64,000 nucleotides of DNA, taken from contig JANQFH010000068.1 of NCBI GenBank assembly GCA_028277945.1, forward strand, positions 248,001 to 312,000, in the 5' to 3' direction. The position numbers and the translations under genes are program-made. This DNA is from Oligoflexia bacterium (lineage in GTDB: Bacteria > Bdellovibrionota_G > JANQFH01). A model generated the notes under the pieces. It was not told the DNA's origin. It did not search any database and saw only the letters and a list, made by a program, of their open reading frames with translations. Below, piece after piece: positions 35,968-45,396 of the stretch. The first letter of the stretch is position 1; every line of letters starts with the position of its first letter.

Positions 35968-37044
35968 ATGGGTAAGGAGATCACCTATAAGGAATCCGAT
36001 CTGGTGAAGCTAACCGCGTACGCCAGATCTGGCGGTTGAGCGGCTAAGTTAGGTCCGGAGGATCTACGTGAGATTATTCGCGGCGTCGATTTCCCAACGG
36101 TGCCGCAGCTCTTAGTAGGCGCCCAAAGTGGCGATGATGCAGCAGTGTATCGAATCGACGACCATCAGGCGTTGATCCTTACTGCCGACTTCATCACTCC
36201 GGTCTGTGACGACGCCTTCCTCTATGGACAGGTGGCGGCGAGCAATGCCATGAGTGATGTCTATGCTATGGGCGGCAAGGTTCTGCTTGGTATTAACATC
36301 TGCGCCTTTCCCGCGAAGAAGTTGCCACGGACAACCTATCAGCAGATTCTTCAGGGGGCTGCGGACAAGATGCAGGAGGTCGGCGCCGTTGTAGCGGGCG
36401 GTCATACGGTTAAGGATGACGAGTTGAAGTACGGTCTTGCTGTGGTAGGCAGGGTCGATCCGCAGAAGCTTGTCACCAACGCGGCTGCCAGAGTTGGCGA
36501 CAGGCTTCTGCTTACAAAGCCGGTTGGTGCGGGTGCTGTTCTCGCACACGCAAACAAGCGCAAAAATGGCGAGAGACGGTTTGAAGCTGTATTCGAGAGT
36601 ATGTGCCTTCTCAATGAGGCAGCAGTGACGATCATGCATGACGAGACCGTGCACGCATGTACGGATGTGACCGGTTTTGGCGTTGCCCTGCACGCGGCGC
36701 AGATGGCAGAGGCTTCGGGTGTCGGGCTGGAGATCTATGCTAGCAAGGTGCCACAATTCAATGGGGCGCTCGAGCTTATCGATGAGTTTGGTCTGCCAGC
36801 GGCTGGTACTAGTAACCGTAAAGCCATGAAGAGCAGGATTCAGGTGGATGAGCAGGTCTCCGAAGCACAGCAGGCGCTGTGTTTCGATCCACAGACTTCG
36901 GGCGGCCTACTTATGAGCGTAGCAGCCGAGGCTGCGGACAAAATCACGGCGCAGTTACGTCAAGCTGGCTATCTGCATGTAGCACAGATTGGCAAGGTCG
37001 TTGCCAAAAACGAGCAGATTTCGCTTTTGCAGCTGAAACCTTAG
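35968..37044 (+). CDS. selD: Selenophosphate synthetase SelD, a selenoprotein (UGA read as selenocysteine)
   Basis: A 358-residue enzyme that makes selenophosphate from selenide and ATP. The frame from ATG 35968 reads KLTAYARSGG, then UGA, then AAKLGPEDL, and continues open to 37044. The UGA (residue 24) falls exactly where SelD has its catalytic Cys or Sec, and Lys27 keeps the U-x-x-K spacing of E. coli Cys17/Lys20. Downstream, SGDDAAVYRI, TADFITPV, AMGGK and VAGGHTVKDDELKYGLAV are typical SelD motifs. Standard gene finders would begin at an internal GTG (36100) and lose the active site. No strong ribosome-binding site is seen. folC follows after 11 bp. Confidence 0.93.
36037..36066 (+). promoter_or_regulatory. 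Bacterial SECIS element with selenocysteine UGA
   Basis: The UGA is at 36037-36039. Starting ten bases after it, a 7-bp stem UAGGUCC / GGAUCUA (36050-36056 with 36060-36066, one G-U pair) closes a GGA loop. The loop lies 17 bases from the UGA and has G in the first two positions, within the described limits for bacterial SECIS hairpins (loop 16-37 bases away, G near the loop start). Its function is inferred. Confidence 0.7.
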
Positions 37045-37055
37045 GAAATTCTTTG

Positions 37056-38369
37056 GTGCATGTTGATCTAAACAAAACAAAGTATGGCCTGCTCTTGGAG
37101 TATAATCGTGATGCAGCCTATGGACGTTTCTTGCAATTGGCTGCCAGCGTTCAAGCAAAGTGCCGTGCAAACTATATGGCAGTTGCCGACAAGGACTTTC
37201 CCTTTATGCAACGGATGCGCGCGCTCTTATCAACCCGTGGTTTGGATGGTAGTGAGTTTGACCGTGTTGTGCTTGTTGGCGGCAGTCACGGCAAGGGCAC
37301 ACTGACCGCTAGGTTGCAAAGTCTGTTGAGCCGTCCATATAGGGTGGGTGCTTTTCTTTCGCCAGCGGTATTGAGTTGGTGCGAAACCATTCTCACCAAC
37401 GTGGCAACACCGATTACTCCAGCGGCCTTAACCAGACACTATGAGTCGTTGCTGACAAGGGTTGAAGTCGCACCTTGGCTTGAGGAGTTTGGTTATCCCT
37501 CGCACTTTGAGATGATGGTGGTGGTGGCCCTTGCCGCCTGTCTTGAAGCTCGATGTGATGTGATGTTGCTTGAGGTTGGCTGTGGTGGCCTCAATGATGC
37601 AACCAATGCCGTTAGACATGAGGGTGCTGTGATCACCGATGTCGGTCTTGAACATCAGCAGCTTCTTGGTTCCAGCCGTCTAGAAATTGCGCGGCAGAAG
37701 GCAGGCATCATCCCCAAGGAGGGTTGGCTGTTTACCGCTGCCAACGATCCAGAAGTGGTAGAGGTATTGAGAGAGACAGCCGATGCCAAGCAGAGTCAAT
37801 TTCGTGCTCTACCCACATCGTTGCCGACGCAGGATAACGGGTGCCAGCGTAACCAACAGCTCGCCAAACAGGTAGCAGAGTATTTACGGGGAAAAGAATG
37901 CAATGCAGGACAACTTGAGGGCGACTCGCTACTCCCAGCTCGCTACGATCTGCTCATGGTAGGCACAGACAGCCGTCCACGGCTTATCGTTGACGGTGCT
38001 CATAGCCCTGATAAGTGTCGCGTGCTTGCCGCCCAACTCAGACGCGATGGCGTGGAAGCGTGCACTCTTTTATTGGCAGCAGGCGAGGACAAGGATGTTG
38101 CAGGGATGTTACACCATCTTGATCCTCTCACTCGTGAGTATGGCATTACCTCGGTGGGTGGGGCGATTACAGGCGAGACCATGAACGCAGAGAAGCTGGC
38201 TGCAAAGGTTAGGGATGCGGTAGACAAGCCCATCAAGATCGTCGCTGATGTGGCCAGTTGTCTAGATGAGTTTATTGCCACTGCTGAGCCCAAGCAAGCG
38301 CTGTTAGTCACGGGTAGTTTTATTATTGCTGCTGAGGCGCTGCGTTTCTGGTGTGCATTAGAGAGTTAG
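37056..38369 (+). CDS. folC: Dihydrofolate/folylpolyglutamate synthase
   Basis: A 437-residue Mur-ligase-fold enzyme that adds glutamate to dihydropteroate and folates. The P-loop GSHGKGT is at 76-82. TDVGLEHQQLLGSSRLEIARQKAGI shows the family's second ATP-site block, and VDGAHSPDK is the C-terminal substrate motif. The GTG at 37056 has AGGAAA 7 bases upstream; a longer open frame reaches back inside selD and is not a real start. It is part of a selD-folC-folP-folK run. Confidence 0.9.
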   Translation: MHVDLNKTKYGLLLEYNRDAAYGRFLQLAASVQAKCRANYMAVADKDFPFMQRMRALLSTRGLDGSEFDRVVLVGGSHGKGTLTARLQSLLSRPYRVGAFLSPAVLSWCETILTNVATPITPAALTRHYESLLTRVEVAPWLEEFGYPSHFEMMVVVALAACLEARCDVMLLEVGCGGLNDATNAVRHEGAVITDVGLEHQQLLGSSRLEIARQKAGIIPKEGWLFTAANDPEVVEVLRETADAKQSQFRALPTSLPTQDNGCQRNQQLAKQVAEYLRGKECNAGQLEGDSLLPARYDLLMVGTDSRPRLIVDGAHSPDKCRVLAAQLRRDGVEACTLLLAAGEDKDVAGMLHHLDPLTREYGITSVGGAITGETMNAEKLAAKVRDAVDKPIKIVADVASCLDEFIATAEPKQALLVTGSFIIAAEALRFWCALES

Positions 38370-38370
38370 T

Positions 38371-39195
38371 ATGAAAAACCACCCACGCAAACCTAATCCA
38401 TCTGTGCAGATTATGGGGGTGCTGAACTGTACGCCCGATTCCTTCTACGATGGCGGTAGACACAACGAACGGCAGGCTGCCCTCTGTTACGCAGATGAGA
38501 TGGTAGCACAGGGTGTCGACATCATTGATATTGGTGGTGAGAGTTCTAGGCCAGGAGCGCAGCCGGTCACGGTTGCGGAAGAAACAGCGCGGGTCGTCCC
38601 TGTGGTCGATGAACTGCACCGACTAAATCCGCAACTGCCCATCTCTGTGGACACCTGCAAACCCGAGGTTGCTGCCGCGGCACTGCAGGCGGGGGCGGTC
38701 ATGATCAACGACATTACCGGTTTTGCCCATCCAGAGATGATCCAACTACTGATCGATACGGGTTGTCAAGGTGTGATGATGCACATGTTAGGCACGCCAA
38801 GAACCATGCAGCAAAATCCTCAGTATAGAGAAGTGGTGCGCGACATCTACAGCTTTTTTGAAAAGCGTTTAACCACACTTGCTAACGCCGGCGTTGATCT
38901 GCAAAAGATCATTGTGGATCCTGGTATTGGTTTTGGTAAGAGCGTGCAACACAATCTCATCCTGCTACGCCGGCTACGTGAGTTTAAACGCCTTGGTCAG
39001 CGTCTGCTCGTTGGCGCCTCACGCAAATCCTTTATTGGTAAGATCTTGGATCTCCCTGAGGACGAACGTTTAGAGGGATCCTTAGCGGTGGCGATGGTCG
39101 GGTACCTCAACGGCGCGGATGTTCTCCGGGTGCACGATGTTGCAGCCACCAGACGGGCGCTCACGGTTGCGCAAGCCATTGTCGAGTCAATATGA
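38371..39195 (+). CDS. folP: Dihydropteroate synthase
   Basis: A 274-residue TIM-barrel enzyme that condenses hydroxymethyl-dihydropterin diphosphate with p-aminobenzoate. The family signatures are intact: MGVLNCTPDSFYDGG at 15-29, DIGGESSRPGA, and GASRKSFIG near the C-terminus. It follows folC after one base and overlaps folK by 4 bp, so the three folate genes form a coupled operon. Confidence 0.95.
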   Translation: MKNHPRKPNPSVQIMGVLNCTPDSFYDGGRHNERQAALCYADEMVAQGVDIIDIGGESSRPGAQPVTVAEETARVVPVVDELHRLNPQLPISVDTCKPEVAAAALQAGAVMINDITGFAHPEMIQLLIDTGCQGVMMHMLGTPRTMQQNPQYREVVRDIYSFFEKRLTTLANAGVDLQKIIVDPGIGFGKSVQHNLILLRRLREFKRLGQRLLVGASRKSFIGKILDLPEDERLEGSLAVAMVGYLNGADVLRVHDVAATRRALTVAQAIVESI

Positions 39196-39701
39196 ATCAG
39201 CAACAACCGGAGCAAGAGGTCTACATTGCCCTGGGTGCTAATCTCGGTGATCCACTCAGGCAACTTTCTGAGGCCACGGTACAGCTGGTCGATCATGTGA
39301 CGCTGCTACAACGCTCGCCGGTATATCGAAGCCGTGCGTTTGCGTGTGACCCCCAACCTCCATTCTACAACATGGCGATTCAGGGACGGACTACGCTATC
39401 TGCGACGGAACTCTTGCACTGTATGTTGAAGGTTGAGGAGCGTATGGGTCGCAAGCGGGATGGTCACAACCAACCACGGCTGATCGATCTTGATCTCATC
39501 TTTTATGGAACACAGATCTCTGATCGACCCGAGCTAACCCTGCCGCATCCCCGTGCGCACCAGCGTGACTTTGTTCTCAAACCTCTGCTCGATTTGCGCT
39601 GTTCTATTATCCATCCGCGTTTCAACAAAAGCGTTGCCCAGCTCTACAGCGAGTTAAGTGAAACAACGATTGTCGAACGTTTGCCGTCTTATGATGGCTA
39701 G
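39192..39701 (+). CDS. folK: Hydroxymethyldihydropterin pyrophosphokinase
   Basis: A 169-residue HPPK that transfers diphosphate to 6-hydroxymethyl-dihydropterin, the step before Fol[10 protein letters not shown] lies near the N-terminus, and the ATP/Mg motif [13 protein letters not shown]-like segment ([13 protein letters not shown]) follows [10 protein letters not shown]. The ATG overlaps the folP stop (ATGA). The end overlaps the convergent hpnH gene by 4 bp. Confidence 0.95.
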   Translation: MNQQQPEQEVYIALGANLGDPLRQLSEATVQLVDHVTLLQRSPVYRSRAFACDPQPPFYNMAIQGRTTLSATELLHCMLKVEERMGRKRDGHNQPRLIDLDLIFYGTQISDRPELTLPHPRAHQRDFVLKPLLDLRCSIIHPRFNKSVAQLYSELSETTIVERLPSYDG

Positions 39702-40726
39702 TAGCGCAGGAAGACTGAGCGGATGGAACGCAGGACGTTTTTAAATCCGCGGGTTGATTCAATCACTGCGGTAGGTTCATAACCACAGTGAACCATACAG
39801 TCAGCGCACTTTTTATGGTTGCCGGTACCGTAGTTTTCCCACGTTGTGGTCTCCATCAACTCCTTAAAGGTTTTGGCGTAGCCTTCGGAGAAGAGGTAGC
39901 AAGGCCGCTGCCAGCCAAAAGGTCCGTAGTTGGGGTTGCCCCACGGCGTGCACTGAAAGTCCATCTTGCCCTGAAGGAAGTCGAGATAGAGAGGTGAGTG
40001 GTTAAAGTCCCACGCTTTCTTTTGATGCCGTCCATTGCCATTTGGCTTTAAGATTTTTCGAAACAGCTCTTTGGTCTTTTCTCGCTTTAAGAAGTGTTCT
40101 TGATCGGGTGCCTTCTCATAGGCGTAGCCAGGTGAGATGGTGAGGCCATCAACACCGATTTCCATGAGTTGATCAAAGAGCTCATGCAGTTCATCCACAG
40201 ATTCGCCGTCAAAGACCGTGGTGTTGGTGTTGACACGAAAGCCTCTTGCCTTGGCAGCTTTGATCGCACGAATCGCTTTTTTGAAGATGCCCTTACGGTC
40301 TACCAGACGATCGTGCGTCTCTTCCAAGCCATCGAGATGGACGTTGAAGGTGAGGTAAACTGAAGGCGTAAACTTGGGAAGCATCCGCTGCAACAAGATG
40401 GCGTTGGTGCATAGGTAGACAAACTTTTTTCGTTGCACCAGTCCGGCGACAAGGGTGTCGATCTGCGGATGGATCAGTGGCTCACCACCGGCAATCGAAA
40501 CCATGGGTGCGCCACACTCCTCGGCTGCTTGCCACGCCTGTTCTGGAGGCATGTAGCGGTTCAAGATCTCCTCGGGGTGCTGGATTTTGCCACAGCCAAC
40601 ACAGGCGAGGTTGCAGCGATAGAGTGGTTCCAGCATAAGCACCAGGGGATAGCGTGCGTTACCCTTGAACTTCTGTTGCATAATGTAGCTGCCAACTTTG
40701 ACGGCTTGTCTCAGAGGTACACCCAT
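39698..40726 (-). CDS. hpnH: Adenosyl-hopene transferase HpnH (radical SAM)
   Basis: A 342-residue radical SAM enzyme that attaches an adenosyl group to diploptene, the first step toward extended hopanoids. The cluster motif CNLACVGC (C38, C42, C45) is followed by [11 protein letters not shown] and [15 protein letters not shown], as in HpnH. The ATG at 40726 gives the family's usual N-terminus (MGVPLRQ); a start eight codons upstream is possible. No other hopanoid gene is in the window, so a squalene-hopene cyclase should exist elsewhere. This indicates a hopanoid-producing organism. Confidence 0.92.
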   Translation of the reverse strand: MGVPLRQAVKVGSYIMQQKFKGNARYPLVLMLEPLYRCNLACVGCGKIQHPEEILNRYMPPEQAWQAAEECGAPMVSIAGGEPLIHPQIDTLVAGLVQRKKFVYLCTNAILLQRMLPKFTPSVYLTFNVHLDGLEETHDRLVDRKGIFKKAIRAIKAAKARGFRVNTNTTVFDGESVDELHELFDQLMEIGVDGLTISPGYAYEKAPDQEHFLKREKTKELFRKILKPNGNGRHQKKAWDFNHSPLYLDFLQGKMDFQCTPWGNPNYGPFGWQRPCYLFSEGYAKTFKELMETTTWENYGTGNHKKCADCMVHCGYEPTAVIESTRGFKNVLRSIRSVFLRY

Positions 40727-40797
40727 AGTCCTGCTCTCTATCACATCCACCCCCCACCCAGCAAGCTAACTACCTGCGTTGCCTTGGTTTTTGTGAG

Positions 40798-40868
40798 ATC
40801 CCCGAGAAGGTACGGCCTTACTTTCAGGGAATCCATTCCCTGAAAGTAAGGCCGTACCTATCGGGGAT
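40798..40868. repeat. Long palindrome (REP/MITE-like)
   Basis: A perfect 25-bp inverted repeat (40808-40832 with 40835-40859) has only a two-base centre. After a small GA/A interruption it is extended by another 8-bp pair (ATCCCCGA / TCGGGGAT). One arm recurs with a single change at 24468-24490, so the sequence is a dispersed element. It sits 70 bp upstream of hpnH. The rest of the 421-bp gap (40869-41147) is AT-rich and shows no gene, promoter or riboswitch I can support. Confidence 0.85.
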
Positions 40869-41147
40869 TTAGGGTGGAAAAAAGTTTCAGCGTGCGGCCT
40901 TGTCGCCACAAAAACGTAACTAACTGGAAATATTTAATAAAATATATGTCGATGGCTGTGGGCGCAAAAGATTGCAGTTTCTCCTTGGCTGCTACTGTCA
41001 TTGCTTTGCCAGCCACTGCACCTCCGTCCCCCGAATCTAGAAAAAATTCATTTTATTTCAGTAGGTTGTGTATGGAAATGGCTAGCGGCCGAGTCTTCGC
41101 GTTTTGGCGCGGATGTTGCGTTTTTAGGCTACGGGAGAAGAGCTTTG

Positions 41148-42350
41148 ATGGTGCTAGAGCGTTCAGAGTTGTCCATAGGTCGACGCTATCTGTCTGTTGG
41201 TAGCGGCGCGCTGGTGGTGCGTGCCCTGTTGCTCTTTGGCTGTGTCTTTTTCTTCGGCTGTGCCTCAGAGTCGGATGGCACCATTGATCTGCCGCTGCTC
41301 AACATCTGCAATGGCAAAGCCGATAGCGATGGCGATGGTGTCTGTGACGATGTCGAGAACCAGTTTGGTTTAGATCCCTTCAACTCAGATAGCGATCTCG
41401 ATGGGTTTTTGGATGGATCGGATGTCGCTCCATTGGGAGCTAGTGGCGGTAGTTTTGGCAGTAGTAGCAACGGCTTGCTGACCTTAGCCTCATTGGTCGC
41501 TTTTTCTCTGGTTGCCGATACGCTCGATAGCATGACTCTAGACAACGTCGTCGGTCTGTTTGACATCTTCGGTGGTGATGAGGAAGAAGAGGGCGACTCA
41601 ACAGAGCAGCCAGCTTCATCCACCCCGGAGATCTGCCAACAGGGTTTAGACAATACAAGTAGTGATGCGGCAATCTACAGCTGCTACAGCAAAACCAAGC
41701 TGACCGTGGATGCCAATAGTAGTTACCTAAGGTTTGTAGAGATTAACAGCAACCGCTGGTACATGATCTTCTTTGTCAATGCGAGTTTTGACGCGCTTAC
41801 CTGGAAGGTGGCGTTCATCTCGCAGGTTACCTTTGACTTTACAACAGCCGGGGGCTCTTGGACACTGCCCTCAACAGGTGCCAAAGCGTTTACTCGCTAC
41901 GGATTTGACAGCGTTAATATAGATCGCCATAAAGCCCTGAATAGTTCGCAGGTCGAAGACCTGCTGGCTAAATTAGAGACCAACGCTGAAACTGTTGACG
42001 TCTCTGGAACGGATGGCTTTTTTATCAAATTGGGTAATAAGGTAGCACGAGAGATCGACGATCTCTCACAAGGTTTTGAATCCTTGCCCACAAAACCTGA
42101 GACCCACTTTCTCGATTTCTCTAAGCAAGATTTACCCATTGAAGCGCAGGCAGCCCTCTTTTTTGAGCAAGTAGCTGCTGGCAGTGGTGTTACCGTGGTC
42201 AATCCGTTCGGCAGCATCCTTGGTTCTATCAACCCCAATCTGTTGATCATTGTCAGCAGCGGTTTCCAAAGCAACTGGAACAAGTCTACTCCGACCTCTA
42301 CAGGTGGCACCCTCCTAGCCCCATGGGTTGGCATGTGGCAGCGACAGTAG
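41148..42350 (+). CDS. Lipoprotein with thrombospondin type-3-like repeat
   Basis: A 400-residue protein starting at ATG 41148 (GGGAGAAG about 8 bases upstream). The signal ends in lipobox FFFGC, so lipid attachment is predicted. Just after it, DSDGDGVCDDVENQFGLDPFNSDSDLDG is a calcium-binding TSP3-type repeat (written here as a known motif, about residues 52-78). The remainder is rich in Ser, Asp and Phe and probably beta-structured, with no recognised domain. It is probably surface or periplasmic and stands alone. Confidence 0.65.
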   Translation: MVLERSELSIGRRYLSVGSGALVVRALLLFGCVFFFGCASESDGTIDLPLLNICNGKADSDGDGVCDDVENQFGLDPFNSDSDLDGFLDGSDVAPLGASGGSFGSSSNGLLTLASLVAFSLVADTLDSMTLDNVVGLFDIFGGDEEEEGDSTEQPASSTPEICQQGLDNTSSDAAIYSCYSKTKLTVDANSSYLRFVEINSNRWYMIFFVNASFDALTWKVAFISQVTFDFTTAGGSWTLPSTGAKAFTRYGFDSVNIDRHKALNSSQVEDLLAKLETNAETVDVSGTDGFFIKLGNKVAREIDDLSQGFESLPTKPETHFLDFSKQDLPIEAQAALFFEQVAAGSGVTVVNPFGSILGSINPNLLIIVSSGFQSNWNKSTPTSTGGTLLAPWVGMWQRQ

Positions 42351-42439
42351 CTATCTAGAGACCCTCCCTGTTGTTCGCTTGATCTCGCAGATGGCTTGGG
42401 CTAGAGTCTGGGCGCCCAATTAGCACGAGGAGATCAGGC

Positions 42440-43987
42440 ATGGAACCTTTCAAAAACGAACCGCTTACGGACTTTTCAGCTGCTGCAAACAAACAAGCCT
42501 TCGAACAGGCGCTCAAGCAGGTGGCTGGCGAGATAGGCGGCGAGTATCCACTGATCATCGGCGGCGAAGAGGTGCGATCTGGCGAGTTTATTGAATCCAC
42601 CAACCCCTGTCGAACCACCGAGCTGCTGGGCAGGTTTCATGCCGCCACGGTTGAGTTAGCCAACAGAGCTGTAGAACAGGCAGAGCAGACATTTTCTAGC
42701 TGGAAGCAAACATCAGCCAAAGAACGCTCTGACTATCTGTTTAAGGCAGCCGCGCTCATGCGTCAGCGTAAACATGAGTTTTCTGCCACCATGGTCTACG
42801 AAGTCGGCAAGAACTGGATCGAGGCCGACGCCGATACCGCCGAGGCCATAGACTTTATGGAGTTCTACGCACGTGAGAACCTGCGCTATGCGCAGGCGCA
42901 ACCACTCACAGAGATTGCCGGGGAAGCAAACGAGATGCACTACATCCCGCTTGGGGTTACCGTCGTTATTCCACCGTGGAACTTCCCCTTGGCCATTCTC
43001 GTTGGCATGGCCACCGCCGCACTGGTGACCGGCAATACCGTAGTACTCAAACCGTCGAGTGACTCACCCTGGATCGCCTATAAGTTTTATCGTCTGCTTG
43101 AAGAGGTTGGGTTGCCTGCAGGGGTGGTGAACTTCTTGCCGGGCCGAGGCTCGAGTGTGGGTGACACCTTGGTCAATCATGCGCGCACGCGCATGATCGC
43201 CTTTACCGGCTCCAAAGAGGTGGGTCTGCGTATCAACGAACTCGCTGCTAAAACCAACCCCGGGCAGATTTGGATCAAGCGGATCATTGCTGAGATGGGC
43301 GGTAAGGACTCTATTATTGTTGATAGCGACGCTGATCTCGAGGCTGCAGTTGCCGGCGTCTGGAGCTCTGCCTTTGGCTATCAAGGACAGAAGTGTTCTG
43401 CCTGTTCGCGTGCCATTGTTGATGCAACCGTCTACGATGAGTTTGTAGATAAGTTAAAAACAAAGACCGAGACGATTCGGGTTGGCGTGACCGACAACCC
43501 TGAAAACTTCATGGGAGCGGTGATCAATGAGAAGGCCTACAACAGCATTCTTGATTACATCAACATTGGCAAGAGTGAGGGGCGTCTAATAACCGGTGGC
43601 AGCGCTGCAGGTGAGGGGGGTTACTTTATCCAACCGACGATCCTTATTGATGTCGATCCTAAAGCGCGTATTTCTCAGGAGGAGATCTTTGGACCAGTGC
43701 TCGCGGTGATCAAGGCGCGCAACTACGACCACGCTCTTGAGATTGCCAACAACACCGAATACGGTCTCACCGGCGCGGTCTATAGCAACAGTGAGGACAA
43801 GATCACGCGCGCCATGACGGAGTTTCATGTTGGCAACCTCTATTTCAACCGTAAGTGCACCGGAGCCTTGGTAGGAGTCCACCCCTTTGGCGGCTTCAAC
43901 ATGTCGGGTACTAACTCCAAGGCTGGTGGCCGCGATTACCTGCTCTTATTCATGCAGGCAAAGCTCAGCTCCAAACAGCGGCGCTGA
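42440..43987 (+). CDS. rocA: L-glutamate gamma-semialdehyde (P5C) dehydrogenase
   Basis: A 515-residue aldehyde dehydrogenase. Glu285 (IAEMGGKDSI) and the catalytic Cys319 (GYQGQKCSACSR) are present. The PPWNFPLAI motif and the overall length match the Bacillus RocA/PruA group, which oxidises glutamate semialdehyde from proline and arginine breakdown to glutamate with NAD. AGGAG lies 7 bases upstream of the ATG. No proline dehydrogenase gene is adjacent. The 209-bp gap after it contains a small palindrome (CTCGTT/AACGAG) and no gene. Confidence 0.9.
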   Translation: MEPFKNEPLTDFSAAANKQAFEQALKQVAGEIGGEYPLIIGGEEVRSGEFIESTNPCRTTELLGRFHAATVELANRAVEQAEQTFSSWKQTSAKERSDYLFKAAALMRQRKHEFSATMVYEVGKNWIEADADTAEAIDFMEFYARENLRYAQAQPLTEIAGEANEMHYIPLGVTVVIPPWNFPLAILVGMATAALVTGNTVVLKPSSDSPWIAYKFYRLLEEVGLPAGVVNFLPGRGSSVGDTLVNHARTRMIAFTGSKEVGLRINELAAKTNPGQIWIKRIIAEMGGKDSIIVDSDADLEAAVAGVWSSAFGYQGQKCSACSRAIVDATVYDEFVDKLKTKTETIRVGVTDNPENFMGAVINEKAYNSILDYINIGKSEGRLITGGSAAGEGGYFIQPTILIDVDPKARISQEEIFGPVLAVIKARNYDHALEIANNTEYGLTGAVYSNSEDKITRAMTEFHVGNLYFNRKCTGALVGVHPFGGFNMSGTNSKAGGRDYLLLFMQAKLSSKQRR

Positions 43988-44196
43988 CCGCACGCTAAAC
44001 CAAAGTCCCAAAAATTTCATATAGTTAAGCTCGTTGAACGAGGTGAGACAGAGGGGACGGAGGTCAAGCTGTGTATCAAAATGAGACAGCCCAAGTGTGG
44101 ACAAAATTGCCCTCATCCTTTATGTAACGGGGGCCCAGGTGCTTAGCAAGCATTTGGAATTCAAGACGAATAGAGCAAACGTCAGAGGTTTAAGGA

Positions 44197-45396
44197 ATGT
44201 CCGCGCCCCACTTGCCAACGCAAATGAACGCCCTGGTCCTCGATACAGGGACGGAGGATTATCGCTCCGGGCGTGGCTTTGTGCGCAGACTGGTGCCCAC
44301 GCCCACCTTGAATGAGAGCAGCAGACCTGAGGACAAAGACCAGGTCATCGTCAAGATGCTCTACGGTGGCTTCTGTGGTTCGGACAAGGGGCTCTGGTTT
44401 CGCAACGCCTTTGGCGATCTTATCACCTCTGCCCTTAGCCGTGAGGGTAAGAATTGGCGTATCCCTGGACATGAGTTGCTTGGCCGTATTGTGGCTCTGG
44501 GTAGCAACGTCGAGAAGCACTATCCCTTTCGTTTAGGCGAGGTCGTCGCCGCAGAATCCCATCTCTTCTGTGGCCAATGTTACCAGTGCCGGCATGGGCA
44601 GCAGCACGTCTGTCAGAATGCCGAGATCATCGGTTTTACCTGCGATGGCTGTTTTGCCGAATACGTTAAGTTGCCTGCCAAGGTGCTGTGGCCGACCAAC
44701 GTGGATAAGATTCGTCCCGAAGTTGCCGCCCTGCAAGAGCCCTTTGGCAATGCCGTCCATGTGGCTTCATGCGTCGACCTTCGCGATAAGACCGTGTTGA
44801 TCTCTGGCTGCGGCAGTATTGGCCTCTTCTGTTTTCTCATTGCAAGGCAGCTTGGCGCAAAAAAGATCATTGGTGTTGACCCCATTGCCAAACAGTTAGA
44901 GCTCGCCACCAAGCTTGGTGCGGATGAGACGATTCTGTTAGACATCAAGCCACAAAAGGGTCTTTTCGCCGCCATGCCCGATGTTGTCGCTCAAGTCCAT
45001 GAGATGACCGACGGCCTTGGCGTTGATGTGGCTATGGAGATGGCGGGGTTTAATACTTCGCTGAACAATACTATTCAAGCGACCCGGCGTGGCGGTGATA
45101 TCATTCTCTTTGGCATCAAGTCAGGCGATTTTGTGCTGCAGGACTACGCGGAACTTGTTCTGAGCGGTAAGCGCCTGCACTGCGTGATTGGTCGCCGCAT
45201 CTTTGATACTTGGAAGCAGGCACGCATGCTACTAGAGGCGAAAGACCGTAAGCTCCAGGGAAAAATCTATGAAGTCATCATGAATGGCGGCAAGGAGACG
45301 ATTCTCTCACTTGCTGACTTTACTGCGGCAGGTTTAGAAAAGGCCATGGATGAGCACATCAAAGTACTCATCCGTTTTGGAGAAGATCGTGTTTGA
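44197..45396 (+). CDS. tdh: Zinc-dependent L-threonine 3-dehydrogenase
   Basis: A 399-residue medium-chain dehydrogenase. Catalytic zinc ligands are C60 (GGFCGSD) and H92-E93 (PGHELLG). The structural zinc site has C125, C128, C131 and C139. The Rossmann motif ISGCGSIG binds NAD. The next gene, kbl, overlaps it, and these two steps convert threonine through 2-amino-3-ketobutyrate to glycine and acetyl-CoA; this context decides the substrate. The sequence is longer than E. coli Tdh (341 residues), with extra residues near the N-terminus, so a related alcohol dehydrogenase cannot be fully excluded. Confidence 0.8.
   Translation: MSAPHLPTQMNALVLDTGTEDYRSGRGFVRRLVPTPTLNESSRPEDKDQVIVKMLYGGFCGSDKGLWFRNAFGDLITSALSREGKNWRIPGHELLGRIVALGSNVEKHYPFRLGEVVAAESHLFCGQCYQCRHGQQHVCQNAEIIGFTCDGCFAEYVKLPAKVLWPTNVDKIRPEVAALQEPFGNAVHVASCVDLRDKTVLISGCGSIGLFCFLIARQLGAKKIIGVDPIAKQLELATKLGADETILLDIKPQKGLFAAMPDVVAQVHEMTDGLGVDVAMEMAGFNTSLNNTIQATRRGGDIILFGIKSGDFVLQDYAELVLSGKRLHCVIGRRIFDTWKQARMLLEAKDRKLQGKIYEVIMNGGKETILSLADFTAAGLEKAMDEHIKVLIRFGEDRV

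Noticed and set aside
36100-37044. SelD starting at an internal GTG
   Set aside because: It would lose the active-site region. The upstream frame is clearly SelD-like through the UGA.
36879-37055. Upstream extension of folC inside selD
   Set aside because: It has no ribosome-binding site and no FolC-like sequence; GTG 37056 has AGGAAA at proper spacing.
44028-44040. CTCGTTGAACGAG palindrome before tdh as an operator
   Set aside because: It is only six paired bases, found once, with no promoter visible beside it.
43988-44196. Glycine or other riboswitch upstream of tdh-kbl
   Set aside because: I looked for conserved riboswitch cores and found none that fit.
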